Shown piece after piece: positions 1 to 11,100 of a stretch of DNA of 64,000 nt (within the stretch, counting starts at the first letter, position 1; each line of letters begins with the position of its first letter). Where the stretch lies: assembly GCF_001542775.1 (NCBI RefSeq), contig NZ_CP014145.1:3534001-3598000 (forward strand), given 5' to 3'. The DNA is from Microterricola viridarii (GTDB taxonomy: Bacteria > Actinomycetota > Actinomycetes > Actinomycetales > Microbacteriaceae). A program made the position numbers and the translations under genes. The notes below the pieces were generated by a model. That model was given only the letters and a program-made list of their open reading frames with translations, had not been told where the DNA came from and searched no databases.

Positions 1-281
1 ACGAACCGACCACGGCCCTCGACGTCACCGTGCAGGCCGGCATCCTGCACCTGCTGCGCGACCTCGCCGACGAGCGCCAGCTCGCCGTGCTGCTGGTCAC
101 CCACGACCTCGGCGTGATGAGCGCGATCGCCGACGAGGTCTCGGTGATGCGCCACGGCGCCATCGTCGAGACCGGGCCGCGTGAGCAGATCTTCGGCGCC
201 CCGCAGCACGCCTACACCCGTGAACTGCTGGCGTCGCTGCCGAGCGCGCACGGCACCCTGATCGAGGAGGACGCGCGATGA
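1..281 (+). CDS. Oligopeptide/dipeptide ABC transporter ATP-binding protein (OppD/DppD type), 5' truncated
   Basis: Only the C-terminal part is in the window; the open frame (read from base 3) runs in from the left edge. It begins inside the Walker B/D-loop ([11 protein letters not shown]), followed by the switch histidine in [10 protein letters not shown] and the C-terminal tail typical of peptide importers ([13 protein letters not shown]). The protein would energise uptake of peptides at the inner face of the membrane together with the next gene. Its TGA overlaps the ATG of that gene by 4 bases, so the two are translationally coupled. Permease and binding-protein genes are presumably upstream, outside the window. 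The family call is firm; the substrate is not determinable. Confidence 0.93.
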   Translation, partial: EPTTALDVTVQAGILHLLRDLADERQLAVLLVTHDLGVMSAIADEVSVMRHGAIVETGPREQIFGAPQHAYTRELLASLPSAHGTLIEEDAR

Positions 282-1120
282 GCGATCTGTTGACCGTCGA
301 AGACCTGGTCATCGAGTACCACGGCGCCTCGGTCGTGCGCGCCGTCGACGGCGTCTCGCTCTCGATCGCGCCCGGCGAGGTGCTCGCCCTGGTCGGCGAG
401 AGCGGCTGCGGCAAGTCCAGCCTGGCCCGCGCCGTCGTCGGCATGGAGAAGCCGCGCTCCGGCAGCGTGCAGTACCGCGGCCAGACCGTGCCGCTGCTCG
501 GCGTGCGGCGCCGGCCGATGAGCTTCACCTCGATCCAGATGGTGTTCCAAGACCCGAACTCCTCGCTGAACCCGCGTATCCGGGTCGGCGCCCAGATCGC
601 AGAGGGCATCCGTGCCGCCGTCGCCCGCGGCGAGGCCGGCTCCAAGCCGGAGGAGTGGCTGGAGCGGGTCGGCCTGCCGACCGCGATGGTCTCCCGTTAC
701 GCGCACGAGCTCTCCGGTGGGCAGCGCCAGCGCGTGGCGATCGCCCGTGCCCTGGCCGCCCGGCCGGACCTGCTCGTCGCCGACGAGCCGATCTCGGCGC
801 TGGATGCCTCCAGTCAGGCCTCCGTGGCCGACATGATGCGCCGGTTGGCCCTGGATGCCGGCGCCGGACTGCTGTTCATCTCGCACGACCTCGCCATCGT
901 GCGCCTGATTGCCGACCGCACCGTGGTCATGTACCGCGGCCAGATCGTCGAGTCTGGTGTCTCGGAGCGCATCTGGAACGACCCGATGCACCCGTACACG
1001 CAGGCGCTGCTCTCGGCCATCCCGGAACCGGACGGCCGCGGCATCCTGCCCGCAGCCCCTGCCGCCGAGGCGCCCGACGAGTGGCGCAGCGCCCTTCCGG
1101 CGGCACTCGACCGGGTCTAG
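278..1120 (+). CDS. Oligopeptide/dipeptide ABC transporter ATP-binding protein (OppF/DppF type)
   Basis: This 280-residue ATPase is the second nucleotide-binding subunit of a peptide-type importer. Visible motifs are Walker [10 protein letters not shown] (K46), Q-loop in [13 protein letters not shown], signature [15 protein letters not shown], Walker [13 protein letters not shown] and the switch histidine in [10 protein letters not shown]. The [12 protein letters not shown] segment is the usual C-terminal oligopeptide-transporter extension. Length is somewhat short for OppF (often above 300). It overlaps the preceding ATPase gene and is last in its operon, being followed by a strong hairpin terminator. 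The exact substrate (dipeptide, oligopeptide, nickel or sugar) cannot be read from the sequence. Confidence 0.95.
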   Translation: MSDLLTVEDLVIEYHGASVVRAVDGVSLSIAPGEVLALVGESGCGKSSLARAVVGMEKPRSGSVQYRGQTVPLLGVRRRPMSFTSIQMVFQDPNSSLNPRIRVGAQIAEGIRAAVARGEAGSKPEEWLERVGLPTAMVSRYAHELSGGQRQRVAIARALAARPDLLVADEPISALDASSQASVADMMRRLALDAGAGLLFISHDLAIVRLIADRTVVMYRGQIVESGVSERIWNDPMHPYTQALLSAIPEPDGRGILPAAPAAEAPDEWRSALPAALDRV

Positions 1121-1122
1121 CG

Positions 1123-1196
1123 CCACAAAAAACAGGACCACAGCCCCGCGGAGCTCATATACGAGCCAGTGGAGCTGTGGTCCTGTTTTTTTGTGG
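1123..1196. terminator. Bidirectional rho-independent terminator between convergent genes
   Basis: The arms at 1123-1144 and 1174-1196 pair over 22 bases with one extra T. The stem begins with CCAC followed by six A and closes with seven T followed by GTGG, so either strand reads as a GC-rich stem with a T-run. It lies between the convergent ABC operon and the HAD phosphatase gene. Confidence 0.9.
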
Positions 1197-1216
1197 CTGG
1201 GTAGGGCTGGGTGGGG

Positions 1217-2020
1217 CTAGAGCGCGGACTCGCGCGGCTCGGAGTAGACCAGCTCGTGCACACCGGAGAGGATCTCGTCCGGGCGGAACGGGTAGCGGGC
1301 GATCTCGGCGTCGTCGCTGATGCCGGTCAGCACCAGGATCGTGTGCAGCCCTGCCTCGATGCCGGCGACGATGTCGGTGTCCATGCGGTCACCGATCATG
1401 GCCGTGTTCTCGGAGTGCGCGCCGATCTTGTTCATCGCCGAGCGGAACATCATCGGGTTCGGCTTGCCCACGATGTAGGGCTCCCGGCCGGTCGCCTTCG
1501 TGATGAGGGCGGCGATGGCGCCGGTGGCGGGCATCGGGCCGTCGGTGCTCGGGCCGGTGGCGTCCGGGTTGGTGGCGATGAAGCGGGCGCCGCCGACGAT
1601 CAGGCGGATCGCCTTGGTGATCGCCTCGAACGAGTAGTTGCGGGTCTCGCCCACGACGACGTAGTCCGGGTTCGTCTCGGTCATGATGAAGCCGGCCTCG
1701 TGCAGGGCGGTGGTCAGGCCCGCCTCGCCAATGACGAAGGCGCTGCCGCCGGGGCTCTGCGACTTGAGGAACGCTGCGGTGGCCAGCGCGCTGGTCCAGA
1801 TCGCCTCTTCCGGCACGTTGAGGCCAGAGGCGCGCAGCCGGGCGCTCAGGTCGCGCGGGGTGAAGATGGAGTTGTTGGTGAGCACCAGGTAGGGGTTGCC
1901 CTCACTGCGCCACTGCTCGAGCAGCTCGGCTGCACCCGGCAGCGGAACATTCTCGTGCACCAGCACCCCATCCATATCGGTGAGCCAGCATTCGATTTCA
2001 TCGCGACGTGCCATGAGCAT
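1217..2020 (-). CDS. HAD-IIA family sugar-phosphatase (NagD-like)
   Basis: A 267-residue hydrolase of the HAD superfamily. Motif I is WLTDMDGVL (nucleophile and acid aspartates D15 and D17), motif II is VLTNNS, and the C-terminal [16 protein letters not shown] carries the metal-binding aspartates. The C2-type cap between them is typical of the NagD/p-nitrophenylphosphatase group, which removes phosphate from sugar phosphates and nucleotides in the cytoplasm; the actual substrate is unknown. Two in-frame ATGs exist, at 2020 and 2014. The purine-rich GGAAGG abuts the first and stands 6 bases before the second, so 2014 may be the true start. A possible -10 (TAGGCT) lies about 20 bases further upstream. 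Confidence 0.88.
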   Translation of the reverse strand: MLMARRDEIECWLTDMDGVLVHENVPLPGAAELLEQWRSEGNPYLVLTNNSIFTPRDLSARLRASGLNVPEEAIWTSALATAAFLKSQSPGGSAFVIGEAGLTTALHEAGFIMTETNPDYVVVGETRNYSFEAITKAIRLIVGGARFIATNPDATGPSTDGPMPATGAIAALITKATGREPYIVGKPNPMMFRSAMNKIGAHSENTAMIGDRMDTDIVAGIEAGLHTILVLTGISDDAEIARYPFRPDEILSGVHELVYSEPRESAL

Positions 2021-2115
2021 CCTTCCTTCGGAACCCAGCCTAGGGCGGAAGGGGAGTGTGCATGTTACGGCAGGGCGTCCGGGGGGTTTCGTCCAGCCCA
2101 GCCCCAGGTTTCCGG

Positions 2116-2757
2116 CTAGGCGCTGACCCAGATGCTGCCGAGCGCCTCGGCCGACAGGGAGAGGGGGCGCCCGTCCGGCAGCAGCACGCCGGCATCCGCC
2201 CGCTCGAGCACGGTGTCGAGCCCGATGCCGTGCTCGGTGAGCAGCCGCAGCACCGCCGGATCACGGTCGCTGATGCGCACGACGGCGCCGCGGTGGCCGG
2301 GGGCCGCCTGCGCGAGCAGCACGGTGTCCGGGCGCAGCAGGCTGCCGTCAGCGGCGGGGATCGGGTCGCCGTGCGGGTCGCGCCGCGGGTGCCCGAGCCG
2401 GGCATCGATCGCCGTGAGCAGGCGGTCGCTGAGCGCGTGCTCCAGCACCTCGGCCTCGTCGTGCACGGCGTCCCAGGTGTAGCCCATCTCGTTCACGAGC
2501 CAGGTCTCGATCAGCCGGTGCCGGCGCACCACGCCGAGCGCCCGCGTCGTACCGAGCTCGTTCAGTCGCACCGCGCCGTAGGGCACGTGCGTGACGAGGC
2601 CCAGCGCCGCCAGCTTCTTGACCATCTCGGTGACCGAGCTCGGCGCGATGCCGAGCTTGCCGGCCAGCGCGGAGGGCGTGATCGGCTCCGGCTGCCATTC
2701 GGTGTGCGCGTAGATGGTCTTGAGGTAATCCTCGATGGCGGGGGTCGTGGCAGTCAT
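2116..2757 (-). CDS. mntR: DtxR/MntR family metal-dependent transcriptional repressor
   Basis: A 213-residue regulator of the DtxR family. The N-terminal winged helix-turn-helix (about residues 5-70) shows [28 protein letters not shown] and [19 protein letters not shown], the last containing the Glu/His metal ligands of the dimerisation domain. A C-terminal FeoA/SH3-like region follows. The gene lies 10 bases downstream of the Nramp transporter gene on the same strand, so it is probably a manganese sensor (MntR) rather than an iron sensor (IdeR). Two palindromes upstream of mntH are the obvious operator candidates, giving an autoregulated manganese-uptake operon. The manganese assignment is inferred from context. 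Confidence 0.87.
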   Translation of the reverse strand: MTATTPAIEDYLKTIYAHTEWQPEPITPSALAGKLGIAPSSVTEMVKKLAALGLVTHVPYGAVRLNELGTTRALGVVRRHRLIETWLVNEMGYTWDAVHDEAEVLEHALSDRLLTAIDARLGHPRRDPHGDPIPAADGSLLRPDTVLLAQAAPGHRGAVVRISDRDPAVLRLLTEHGIGLDTVLERADAGVLLPDGRPLSLSAEALGSIWVSA

Positions 2758-2767
2758 CGGCTCCAGA

Positions 2768-4087
2768 CTATCCGCCGAACAGCAGCACCAGCAGGGTGAC
2801 GTTGAGGGCGATGAGCAGCACGGATGCCACGGCGCCAGCCGCGGTCGTCATCCAGCGGTTGCGGTACTCGCCGAGCACGCCCGCCTTCGCCGTCAGCCAG
2901 ACCAACGGCACCAGTGCGAACGGGATGCCGAACGACAGCACCACCTGGCTGAGCACGAGCGCCTGCGTCGGGTCGAAGCCGCTGCCGAGGATCAGCAGCG
3001 CGGGAATCAGCGTCACGAGCCGGCGCGCCAGCAGCGGCACCCGCACGTGCAGCAGGCCGTGCATGATCTCAGCACCGGCGTAGGCGCCGACCGAGGTGGA
3101 CGCCAGCCCGGAGGCGAGCAGCCCGACCGCGAACAGCGTCGCGACGACGGCGCCCATCGAGTCGTGCAGCGCGGCATAGGCGCCCTCGAGGCTGTCGGTG
3201 CCGGCGACGCCCTGCAGGTTCGCGGCGGCGAGCAGCAGGATGGCGAGGTTCACGCTGCCGGCGATGGCCATGGCGATCGAGACGTCCCAGCGGGTGGCGG
3301 TGAGCAGACGCCGGGTGGTGAGGCCGGATGCCCGCACCTCGAAACGGTCGCGAGCCAGCGCCGAGTGGGCATAGATGGCGTGCGGCATGATCGTCGCGCC
3401 GAGGATCGAGGCGGCCAGCAGCACCGAGTTGGTGCCCTCGAAGCGGGGGATCAGGCCGTCCAGCACGCTGCCGGCATCCGGCGGGCTGATGAACACGCCG
3501 GCGCTGAAACCGATCGCGATGATGGCGAGCAGGCTGATGATCACCCGCTCGAACACCCGCGGGCCGCGCCGGGTCTGCACGGCCAGCATCACCATCGACA
3601 CCGTGCCGGTGATGACGCCGCCCCAGATCAGCGGCAGGTTGAACAGCAGGTTGAGGGCGACGGCACCGCCGATGATCTCGGCCAGGTCGGTGGCCATGGC
3701 CACGAGCTCCGCCTGCAGCCAGTAGCCGCGGCGGGCGTGGCGGTTGCGGATGCCGCTGCCGAGCAGCTGCGGAAGGCTCTTGCCCGTGACGATGCCGAGC
3801 TTGGCCGAGAGGTACTGGATCAGCCAGGCCATCACGTTGCCGGCGACGACCACCCAGACCAGCAGGTAGCCGTACTCGGCACCGGCGGTCATGTTGCTGG
3901 CGACGTTGCCCGGGTCGAGGTAGGCGACCCCGGCGACGAGGGCGGGCCCGAGCAGCCAGAGAATGCGGTGCTGCCCGGCACGGCCGGGGCGTGGGGGAGC
4001 GGCCGGCCCGCCCAGAGGGGCGCGCGGCGTCGTCTGGGCGATCGGGGTCACCGGCTCGCGCTGCTCATCGTCGAGAATTTTAGGCAT
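2768..4087 (-). CDS. mntH: Nramp family divalent metal (manganese) transporter MntH
   Basis: A 439-residue proton-coupled metal importer of the inner membrane. The first transmembrane segment carries the metal-binding YLDPGNVASN (D and N ligands), and the segment near the middle carries MPHAIYAHS (M ligand), the two Nramp signatures. About 11 hydrophobic segments follow, ending LLVLLFGG. The frame is open further upstream, but ATG at 4087 is preferred: a TANNNT hexamer (TATCTT) sits exactly 6 bases before it, implying a leaderless mRNA. A GTG at 4114 has an AGGAGG 11 bases upstream and is the alternative. Two repressor-type palindromes overlap this promoter. It forms an operon with the mntR gene downstream. 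Confidence 0.9.
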   Translation of the reverse strand: MPKILDDEQREPVTPIAQTTPRAPLGGPAAPPRPGRAGQHRILWLLGPALVAGVAYLDPGNVASNMTAGAEYGYLLVWVVVAGNVMAWLIQYLSAKLGIVTGKSLPQLLGSGIRNRHARRGYWLQAELVAMATDLAEIIGGAVALNLLFNLPLIWGGVITGTVSMVMLAVQTRRGPRVFERVIISLLAIIAIGFSAGVFISPPDAGSVLDGLIPRFEGTNSVLLAASILGATIMPHAIYAHSALARDRFEVRASGLTTRRLLTATRWDVSIAMAIAGSVNLAILLLAAANLQGVAGTDSLEGAYAALHDSMGAVVATLFAVGLLASGLASTSVGAYAGAEIMHGLLHVRVPLLARRLVTLIPALLILGSGFDPTQALVLSQVVLSFGIPFALVPLVWLTAKAGVLGEYRNRWMTTAAGAVASVLLIALNVTLLVLLFGG

Positions 4088-4095
4088 GCCTAAAA
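4078..4095. promoter_or_regulatory. MntR/DtxR-type operator box 1, overlapping the mntH start codon
   Basis: TTTTAGGCATGCCTAAAA is a perfect 18-base palindrome with the TTAGG...CCTAA architecture of DtxR-family operators. It contains the proposed mntH ATG and overlaps the end of the proposed -10 hexamer. Confidence 0.85.
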
Positions 4096-4104
4096 GATAG
4101 CAAT

Positions 4105-4122
4105 TTTTAGGCACCCCTAAAA
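4105..4122. promoter_or_regulatory. MntR/DtxR-type operator box 2
   Basis: TTTTAGGCACCCCTAAAA has 7-base perfect arms (TTTTAGG and CCTAAAA). It lies 27 bases upstream of box 1, over positions of about -18 to -35 relative to a leaderless start at 4087. Together the two boxes bracket the promoter. Confidence 0.8.
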
Positions 4123-4214
4123 GTCCCTCCTGGGTGTGCTCACGTGCGATGGCTGCGGGCGCGTGCGGCTCGGAGTCCGCCTGCGGGGCGGCTGGGGGAG
4201 GGGCGGCGGCGAAG

Positions 4215-4220
4215 TAGCCT
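4215..4220 (+). promoter_or_regulatory. Probable -10 hexamer of a leaderless promoter (TAGCCT)
   Basis: TAGCCT fits the actinobacterial TANNNT -10 pattern and ends exactly 6 bases before the GTG of the methyltransferase gene. No convincing ribosome binding site lies between them. Confidence 0.5.
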
Positions 4221-4226
4221 TGTGGG

Positions 4227-4919
4227 GTGAGTGAGCAGACGCAGGGTGACGGAACCGAGCCCCGGAGTGAGGCCGCCGAGGCGACCCCGACCGTCGAGCT
4301 GAGCACCTGGGGCGTCGGCCCGTGGCCGGGCGGCCGCGAGGAATGGCCGGACGAGGATCACTACGACCCCGAGCTGCTCGAGCACGGCGACACCCGCAAC
4401 GTCATCGACCGCTACCGCTACTGGCGGATGGAGGCCATCGTGGCCGACCTCGATGAGCACCGGCATCCGTTCCACGTCGCCATCGAGAACTGGCAGCACG
4501 ACATGAACATCGGATCGATCGTGCGCAGCGCCAATGCCTTCGCCGCCGACACTGTGCACATCGTCGGCCGCCGCCGCTGGAACAAGCGCGGCGCCATGGT
4601 CACCGACCGCTACCAGCACGTGCTGCACCACAGCACCGTCGATGAGCTCGTCGAGTGGGCCACGGAGCAGAACCTGCCGATCATCGCGATCGACAACGTG
4701 CCCGGGTGTGTCAAGATTGAGACCTTCACATGGCCGGAGCGCTGCCTCATGCTGTTCGGCCAGGAGGGTCCTGGACTCTCGCCGGAGGCGCTCGCCGCGG
4801 CCGACGCCGTCGTCGAGATCACCCAGTTCGGATCGACCCGCTCGATCAACGCGAGCGCGGCGGCCGCCGTCACGATGCACTCGTGGGTGATGCAGCACGT
4901 GGCTTTCGCGGCGAACTAG
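4227..4919 (+). CDS. SpoU/TrmH family RNA 2'-O-methyltransferase
   Basis: A 230-residue SAM-dependent ribose methyltransferase of the SPOUT class acting on tRNA or rRNA. The three family motifs are present in order: motif 1 MNIGSIVRSANAF, motif 2 LMLFGQEGPGLS and motif 3 FGSTRSINASAAAAVTMH, which together build the trefoil-knot cofactor site. The first 70 residues are a less conserved extension rich in charged residues. The start is a GTG at 4227, supported by the position of a -10-like hexamer. It stands alone, divergent from mntH and upstream of the giant surface protein. The exact target nucleotide cannot be told from the sequence. Confidence 0.9.
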   Translation: MSEQTQGDGTEPRSEAAEATPTVELSTWGVGPWPGGREEWPDEDHYDPELLEHGDTRNVIDRYRYWRMEAIVADLDEHRHPFHVAIENWQHDMNIGSIVRSANAFAADTVHIVGRRRWNKRGAMVTDRYQHVLHHSTVDELVEWATEQNLPIIAIDNVPGCVKIETFTWPERCLMLFGQEGPGLSPEALAAADAVVEITQFGSTRSINASAAAAVTMHSWVMQHVAFAAN

Positions 4920-5141
4920 GGCCCGCGGCCCGATCGACGAGATGCCGCCACCCGTTCAGGGTACACAGGGTGATTGTCGGGGTGAATTCAGTCCTCATTA
5001 GGGGGGACAATTTGGGGTACGCGGCCTCGGCTGCGAGTCTGGAACGGTAGCCCGCCTTAGCTATGCACGTGCGCGAGATTCTCGGTTAGAGAGCGCGCGT
5101 GCCCGGGCTGCACACCCGATCCGCCGCCCCGAGGGATGCCC

Positions 5142-8100
5142 ATGCCTTTTCCACGTTTTCGATCCAGCGCGCCCGCACACCGTGCACCGCGTCGACGCTT
5201 CCTCGGGCACACCCGTGTGGCTTCCTTCGCCGCCGCACTGGTCTCGGTCGTCGCGCTGGTCGCCGGCGGCCTCGTCATGCCCTCGCTGACGAACGCGGCA
5301 GAGATGGACGCCACCGTTGAGGTCATCAAATCGATCGAGGGTGAGACCGGCGTGCCGGAGTACTCGCCAGGCGACGACTTCGTCTACGAGCTGAAGGTCT
5401 CCTGCTCGAGCACCGTGAGCGACTTCTGCCAGGAGGCGTCGCTCAGCGACGCCGTCCCGGCTCCACTGGTCGTGCAGAGCGTGAGCGTTGTCGGCCTGCA
5501 AACCGGGTACTACGCCGACCGCAGTTCCGGCAACAGTGTGCTGATCGACTTCACCCGCCAGAACGCCGAGGGCGACAGTGGCCTCGTCTCCGGCACCTCC
5601 GGCCTCACCATCCTTGTCTCGGTCCGGATCCCCGCCGATGTGTCGGCCGACTTCGCCGGCGTCATCTCCAACACGGCGCACATGACCGCCAACAACGCGC
5701 CGGCAGACCAGAGCACGGCGGACGCAACGCTCAACGTCAGCAAGACGCTCGACGTCGCGGTGAGCAAATCGGCGAAGCCGACGGCCGCTCTTCCCGCGGC
5801 CCCCGGCCTGCCCGTCGAGTTCACCATCGGCGCGGCGAACAAGTCCAACCACTCCGTCGACAGCCTGACGCTGACCGACCCGGGTGCAGGCAGCACCAAC
5901 TTCGGGTACCTCGACTTCACCGGTGTTTCATCCATCGCCGGCCCGACCGGTGCTGACACCGTGCTGATTGAGTGGCTGGATGACGCAGGCGACTGGCAGA
6001 CGCTGGCCGCCGCCGGCCCGATCCCCGGCGACACGTCCGCACTGTTCGACGGGGTTGACCTCGCCACCGTCAAGGGCACCCGGTTCACCTTCACCAGCTC
6101 GTCCGGCAAGCTGCCGGTCACACCCGCAGACGGCGCGGCCGCGATCGTGCTCGGCTACGCGACCAACGACGACGTCAAGGCGCTCGCCCCCAACGTTCCG
6201 CTCACGATCACCAACGTGGTTGATGCGACGGTCACCGACGAGGGTGCCTCCGCCACCAAGCAGGCTCCCGCAACCGTTGCCGTGCTGAACACCCCGCCCT
6301 CGGTGACGGTCGAGAAGAGCTTCGCTCGCACCGCGATCATGCCGGGCAGCTCCACCACCGCCACGCTGCGCGCCACCAGCACCGGCAAGACCGTCACGAC
6401 GATGACCGTGGCAGAGCCCGGCGCGAGCGGCCTCACCCTCGCCGAGCAGGGCCTGAATTTCGACGGATTCGTCGCCGCCGACATCGAGTGGCCGGCCGGC
6501 GCGAGCACGGCCGAGATCACGTATCTCTACGCCGACGGCAGCTCCAGCGCGCCGCTGGCCACCAGCACCACCGACTCGCTCCCCGCATCGCCCGCCGGCA
6601 CCGTCGTCGGGTTCAGCGTCACGTTCACCGGCTCGATGGACCAGGGTGAATACGCCGTCATGCCGTTCGGTGTGACCGCGCAGCCGCTGCCGGCAGACGC
6701 TCTCGTCGATGTCACGGCCACCAACATCGTCGACGCCGAGGTTGTCGACGCAGAGGGCCAGAGCGCCGACGACTCCGCCGCCGCCGACCTGGCTCGCCAG
6801 GTCAAGCGCGTGAACACCGAGATCTCCAAGAACATCGTCAAGGGCGAGCTCTGGGGCACCCCCGGATCCAGCACCCTGATATCGCTGCCCTCGAAGGTGA
6901 CCCCGGATGACGGCACCGCGACCGGCTCCACCATCGGAGCGGAGTCGCTCGTGGTCAGCGACCCGGCCGTGGCCGTGGCCGGCGACGCGCCGACTGCATT
7001 CTGGAACAATTTCGACCTCAAGGAGATCACCGCGGTCGACGTGCCCGTCTCCGCAACGATGACGCCGGAATACTGGGATGGATCCACCTGGAAGACGCTG
7101 CCCGGCGTCTTCCCACTGCCGGTGCCGGCCGGAACCTCCGGCTGGAGCTACACGCCGAGCGCTGCGCTGAAAGAACAACTGCAGGGCATCCGGTTCGTGT
7201 TCGAGCCAGCGGTGGCCGGCAAGCTCCTCGAGCCCGGCTTCAACGTGCTGCCTTATTTCAAGGTGGCGCTGCGCGACCAGCTCCGCGACGGCAGTGGATC
7301 CACACGCCCGATCGGTGTGCCGGTCACCATTGAGAACGAGGCAAGCAGCACCGCGAGCAACCCGAACGCCGTCGTTCCGGTTGTGACCGACACGGCAACA
7401 GATGCGATCGTGCTGAAGCCGTTCGGCAATGACGGAGTGGGCCCGAATCACGGACCCGACCTGGTTGAGAAGGCGTGGGACAAGGACGAGCTCATCGCGC
7501 AGTCCGATGACACCTCCACCGTGCGCCTCAGCTGGGGCACTCAGGACTTCCCCTTCGACACCATCACAGTCACCGATCCCGCGAGCGTCGGCGAACTCGG
7601 CAGCGTCGTCACCTCGGTGTACGACGCATTCAACGTCACGCGCATCAACCCGATGACCGACCAGTGGATGAAGTTCGACAAGGTCGTCGCCGAGCGCTAC
7701 AGCGACGCCAGCGACACCTGGGTGCCGCTCGGCGTGTGCACCGCCGCCGCCCCGTGCGTCGGCTCCTTCCCCGGCTACGACTTCACCGAGGCTGAGCAGC
7801 TGGACACCCTCGGCGTGCGGTTCACCTTCGCGGAGCGCGCCGACCGCGCCACCGTCATCCGGGCGATGGACGACCCCGAGGTCGGCTCCGGTGTCGCGGC
7901 ATCCACCGGCCGCAGCCGCACCATCGACCTCGTGATGCAGCTGCGCACCCACCTGCGCTCCACACCGACCACAGCGGTGCTCGGCGACACGCACGGTTCG
8001 ATGTACAACTCGACAGACCCCGCCACCGTGGTGAACACCGTCGACGCCACGGGTGTCTCCGGCAGCTACACGCACAGCTCGACGGACGACGACGAGATCG

Positions 8101-11100
8101 TGATCATCGACGAGCCGCTCAACGTGTCGATCGCGAAGCGCTTCGTCGACTATGACGAGAACGAGCCCGATCGCAGCAAGCAGCCCGACATCGCGCTCGT
8201 CGGCCTCCCGCAGGCCGGAACCGACCCGTCTCGGTACCCGCTCGTCACCGCCCTGCTGACGGCGACGAACGATACCGCCAGCAAGGTGAACGCGCTGCGG
8301 ATCTCCGACCCGAACCCCAGCGCGACAGCGGCCGACACGTTCTACGAGAACTTCAACCTGTTCCGGATCGTCGGGATCACCCAGCCGGCCGGCACGACGA
8401 CAACGACGGTGACGCTCAAGCACGCCGTCGGCCCTGACACCGTCCTCACCTCGCTCGTCGCCGTCTACGGGCAGACGTCGAGCGCACTGGCGAACGTCAC
8501 CGGCGTCGTCGTGCAGCACGACGGCCGCATCGCGTCGGGCGCTGGCAGTGATCTGCGCTTCGAGTACCAGCTCCGGGAGCTGACCAGGACGGGCGGCACC
8601 CCCGTTTCGAAGACCGATCTTGTCCCCCCGCACGTGAACACGGCGCTGGCCGAACTGGAGAGCCCCGCCGTCGACCCGACCGCCCCGCCTGTGGCCGAGG
8701 CATTCGATGACATGGCCATTGCTGCCCCCGTGTTCGGGCTTGAATCCAGCAAGTCGATCAGCCCGGCAGAACGCTACGAGGATGAGTCACGGGCGAACTA
8801 CACCGTTGCCCTGACCGGGAAGCCGACCGGTACCGTGCGCACCACCACGGTGCAGCTGGATGACGCGACCCCGACCTTCTGGAACGCCTTCGACTTCGTC
8901 GCTTTCAAGAACATCACGTTGAAGAAGCCGGTCGAGCAAGTGCGCGTCTCCGTGCTGCTGGGCACGGACTTCACGGCGAGTGCGGGCGCATTGAACGCCA
9001 CCTGCGCAGGCAACGCCGTGCTGGACGCCTGTTGGCGCACCGCCGACAGGTGGGTGGTACCCGCCGGCCAGACGATCACCGCGGCGCAACTGACGGCCAG
9101 TTTCGACACGCCGTTCACCGCGGCAAACGTCCGGGGTGTCCGCTTTGAGTTCCAGCGCGCCGATGGCGCAGGCTGGGAGCGCCCGAGCAACCCGACGGCG
9201 TCGGCAAGCTACGGGGTTGAGCGGCGCACCACGCTGCGCGTCGACGTGAACAATGCAACGGACACGCTGGTGCCGACGACCCGCAACGGCCTCACCCCGG
9301 CACCGGGCGAGACCACGAGCGGCCAGATCAGCAACGTGCTGAAGGCCTCAGCCACCGGCGCGTGGAACAACGACGCCGGCAACGTGTGGACGGCGGCCTC
9401 CACCGCCAACGCCCAGACCCTGCTGAAGCACCGGGTCAACGCGATCTCGGTGTCGAAGGTGCACGGGCGCGAAGACCGCACCACACCGGACACGAAGCTC
9501 GGCACGTTCCTCCCCGGCCAGGAGATCCCCTACGTCATTGACATTGTGAACAAGGGCGCCTGGCCGATGACCGGTCTCGCGCTCACCGACCAGCTGACGG
9601 TCGACGGCGCCGGCTCCCTGCTCGTTGAGCCCACGCAGGAACCCGACGAGACCCCCGTCTCGCCGTACACCTTCGTCCTGAAGAACGGCGCCGGCGCGGT
9701 GCAGAGCTCCACCGGCTTTGCTGCGGCGCTGAACGCGACAACCGGCAAGCTGACCATCACGGTGCCGACCGGATTCGTGTTCGCGCCGGGCGCCTCGCTC
9801 AAGATCACGGCCAAGCTCACGCTGCGCACCACCCCGTTCGTCACGCCGGGCACACAGGTGACGAACGCGATCACGGCCGTCTCCGACCGCGCATTCGACA
9901 CGTGTGATTTCTCCAAGAACGGCACCTGGCGCACCCAGGTGTCGAACGCCGCGTCCTGCTCCTCCGAGACCACGCTGACCCCCGCCGCCTCCTCTCCGCT
10001 CAAGGTGGTCAAGTCGGTCAAGGGTGAGGGCGCAGGACTCGCCGGGCGCGACGACCTCGGCGTGCTCGCCCTCAAGGTGGCCACGAGCTACTGCGAGAAC
10101 CCGAACGCCGCCAACGGCTACTACACGACCCCCTGCGTGCCGATCACGGTGCCGGGCGGCTCGGAGCGCTGGCGCATGCAGCTCACGAACTCGGGCAACA
10201 TCGACGCAGTCACGCTGACCGGCATCGATGTGCTGCCCGGAGTGGGCGATGAGGGTGTCACTGTGTCGGGCCCACGAGGCTCGCTGTGGACCCCCAGCTA
10301 CCTCGGCGACATGCAGGCGGAGCTCGGCGGCCTGAGCGACTCGGCGAAGGCCGTCGTCACCACCTACTACGCCGACCGCGTCCCGAGCCGGATCTGCAAC
10401 GAGGCCGACATCACCTCCAGCGGCGGAACGGCTCTCGCCCCCGACGACCCCTGCGCCGCAGAGATCGCCGACCGCAACGCCACGCTCTGGAAGGTGTACG
10501 ACAACTCCCTCCCCGCCGCGACGCTGAAGAGCGTTCGCGCGCTCAAGTTCGTCGTCACGTTCACCGACGGCGGCGCCGTGCGCCCGGGCGAGACCATCGG
10601 CTTCAACTTCTTGACCCAGACCGCGTGGTACGCGGCACGCGCCGAGGCCGCAGCGCAGGGCGTCGACCCCATCGCGTGGAACGTTGTCTCCGCGGCATCC
10701 GTCGGGAAAGACAACAGCAAGCTCGTGCAGAGCACGGTGACGCAGCCGCGTCGCGTCGGCGTCGCCATGGCCAGCGGGCAGATCGAGCTGTCCAAGCTCG
10801 TTGTCGGAGCTCAGTCCAGCTGGGGCGCCCCGTTCCCGACGGACTACCCGTTCCAGCTGGCGTGCACCTCGGGTGGGGTGAATGTTCCGCTGCTCGGAAC
10901 CAACGGCACCACCGACCTCAGCCGTTTCCGGTTGAAGGCCGACGGCACCGTGCTGAACTTCAACGGCGGCACGGGCGTCCAGGGCAACGTGACGTTGCCG
11001 CTGAACGCGGTCTGCACGCTCACCGAGGTGCCGGCCGGGCAGGGCGTCGTCGTCAGCTACTCGTCGCCTACCGCAACCGCGCTGCGCAGCTCCTTCTCCG

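Noticed and set aside
2735..4093. 452-residue open frame on the plus strand opposite mntH
   Set aside because: Antisense shadow of a clear Nramp transporter; its sequence is Gln/His/Arg/Asp-rich low complexity with no motif.
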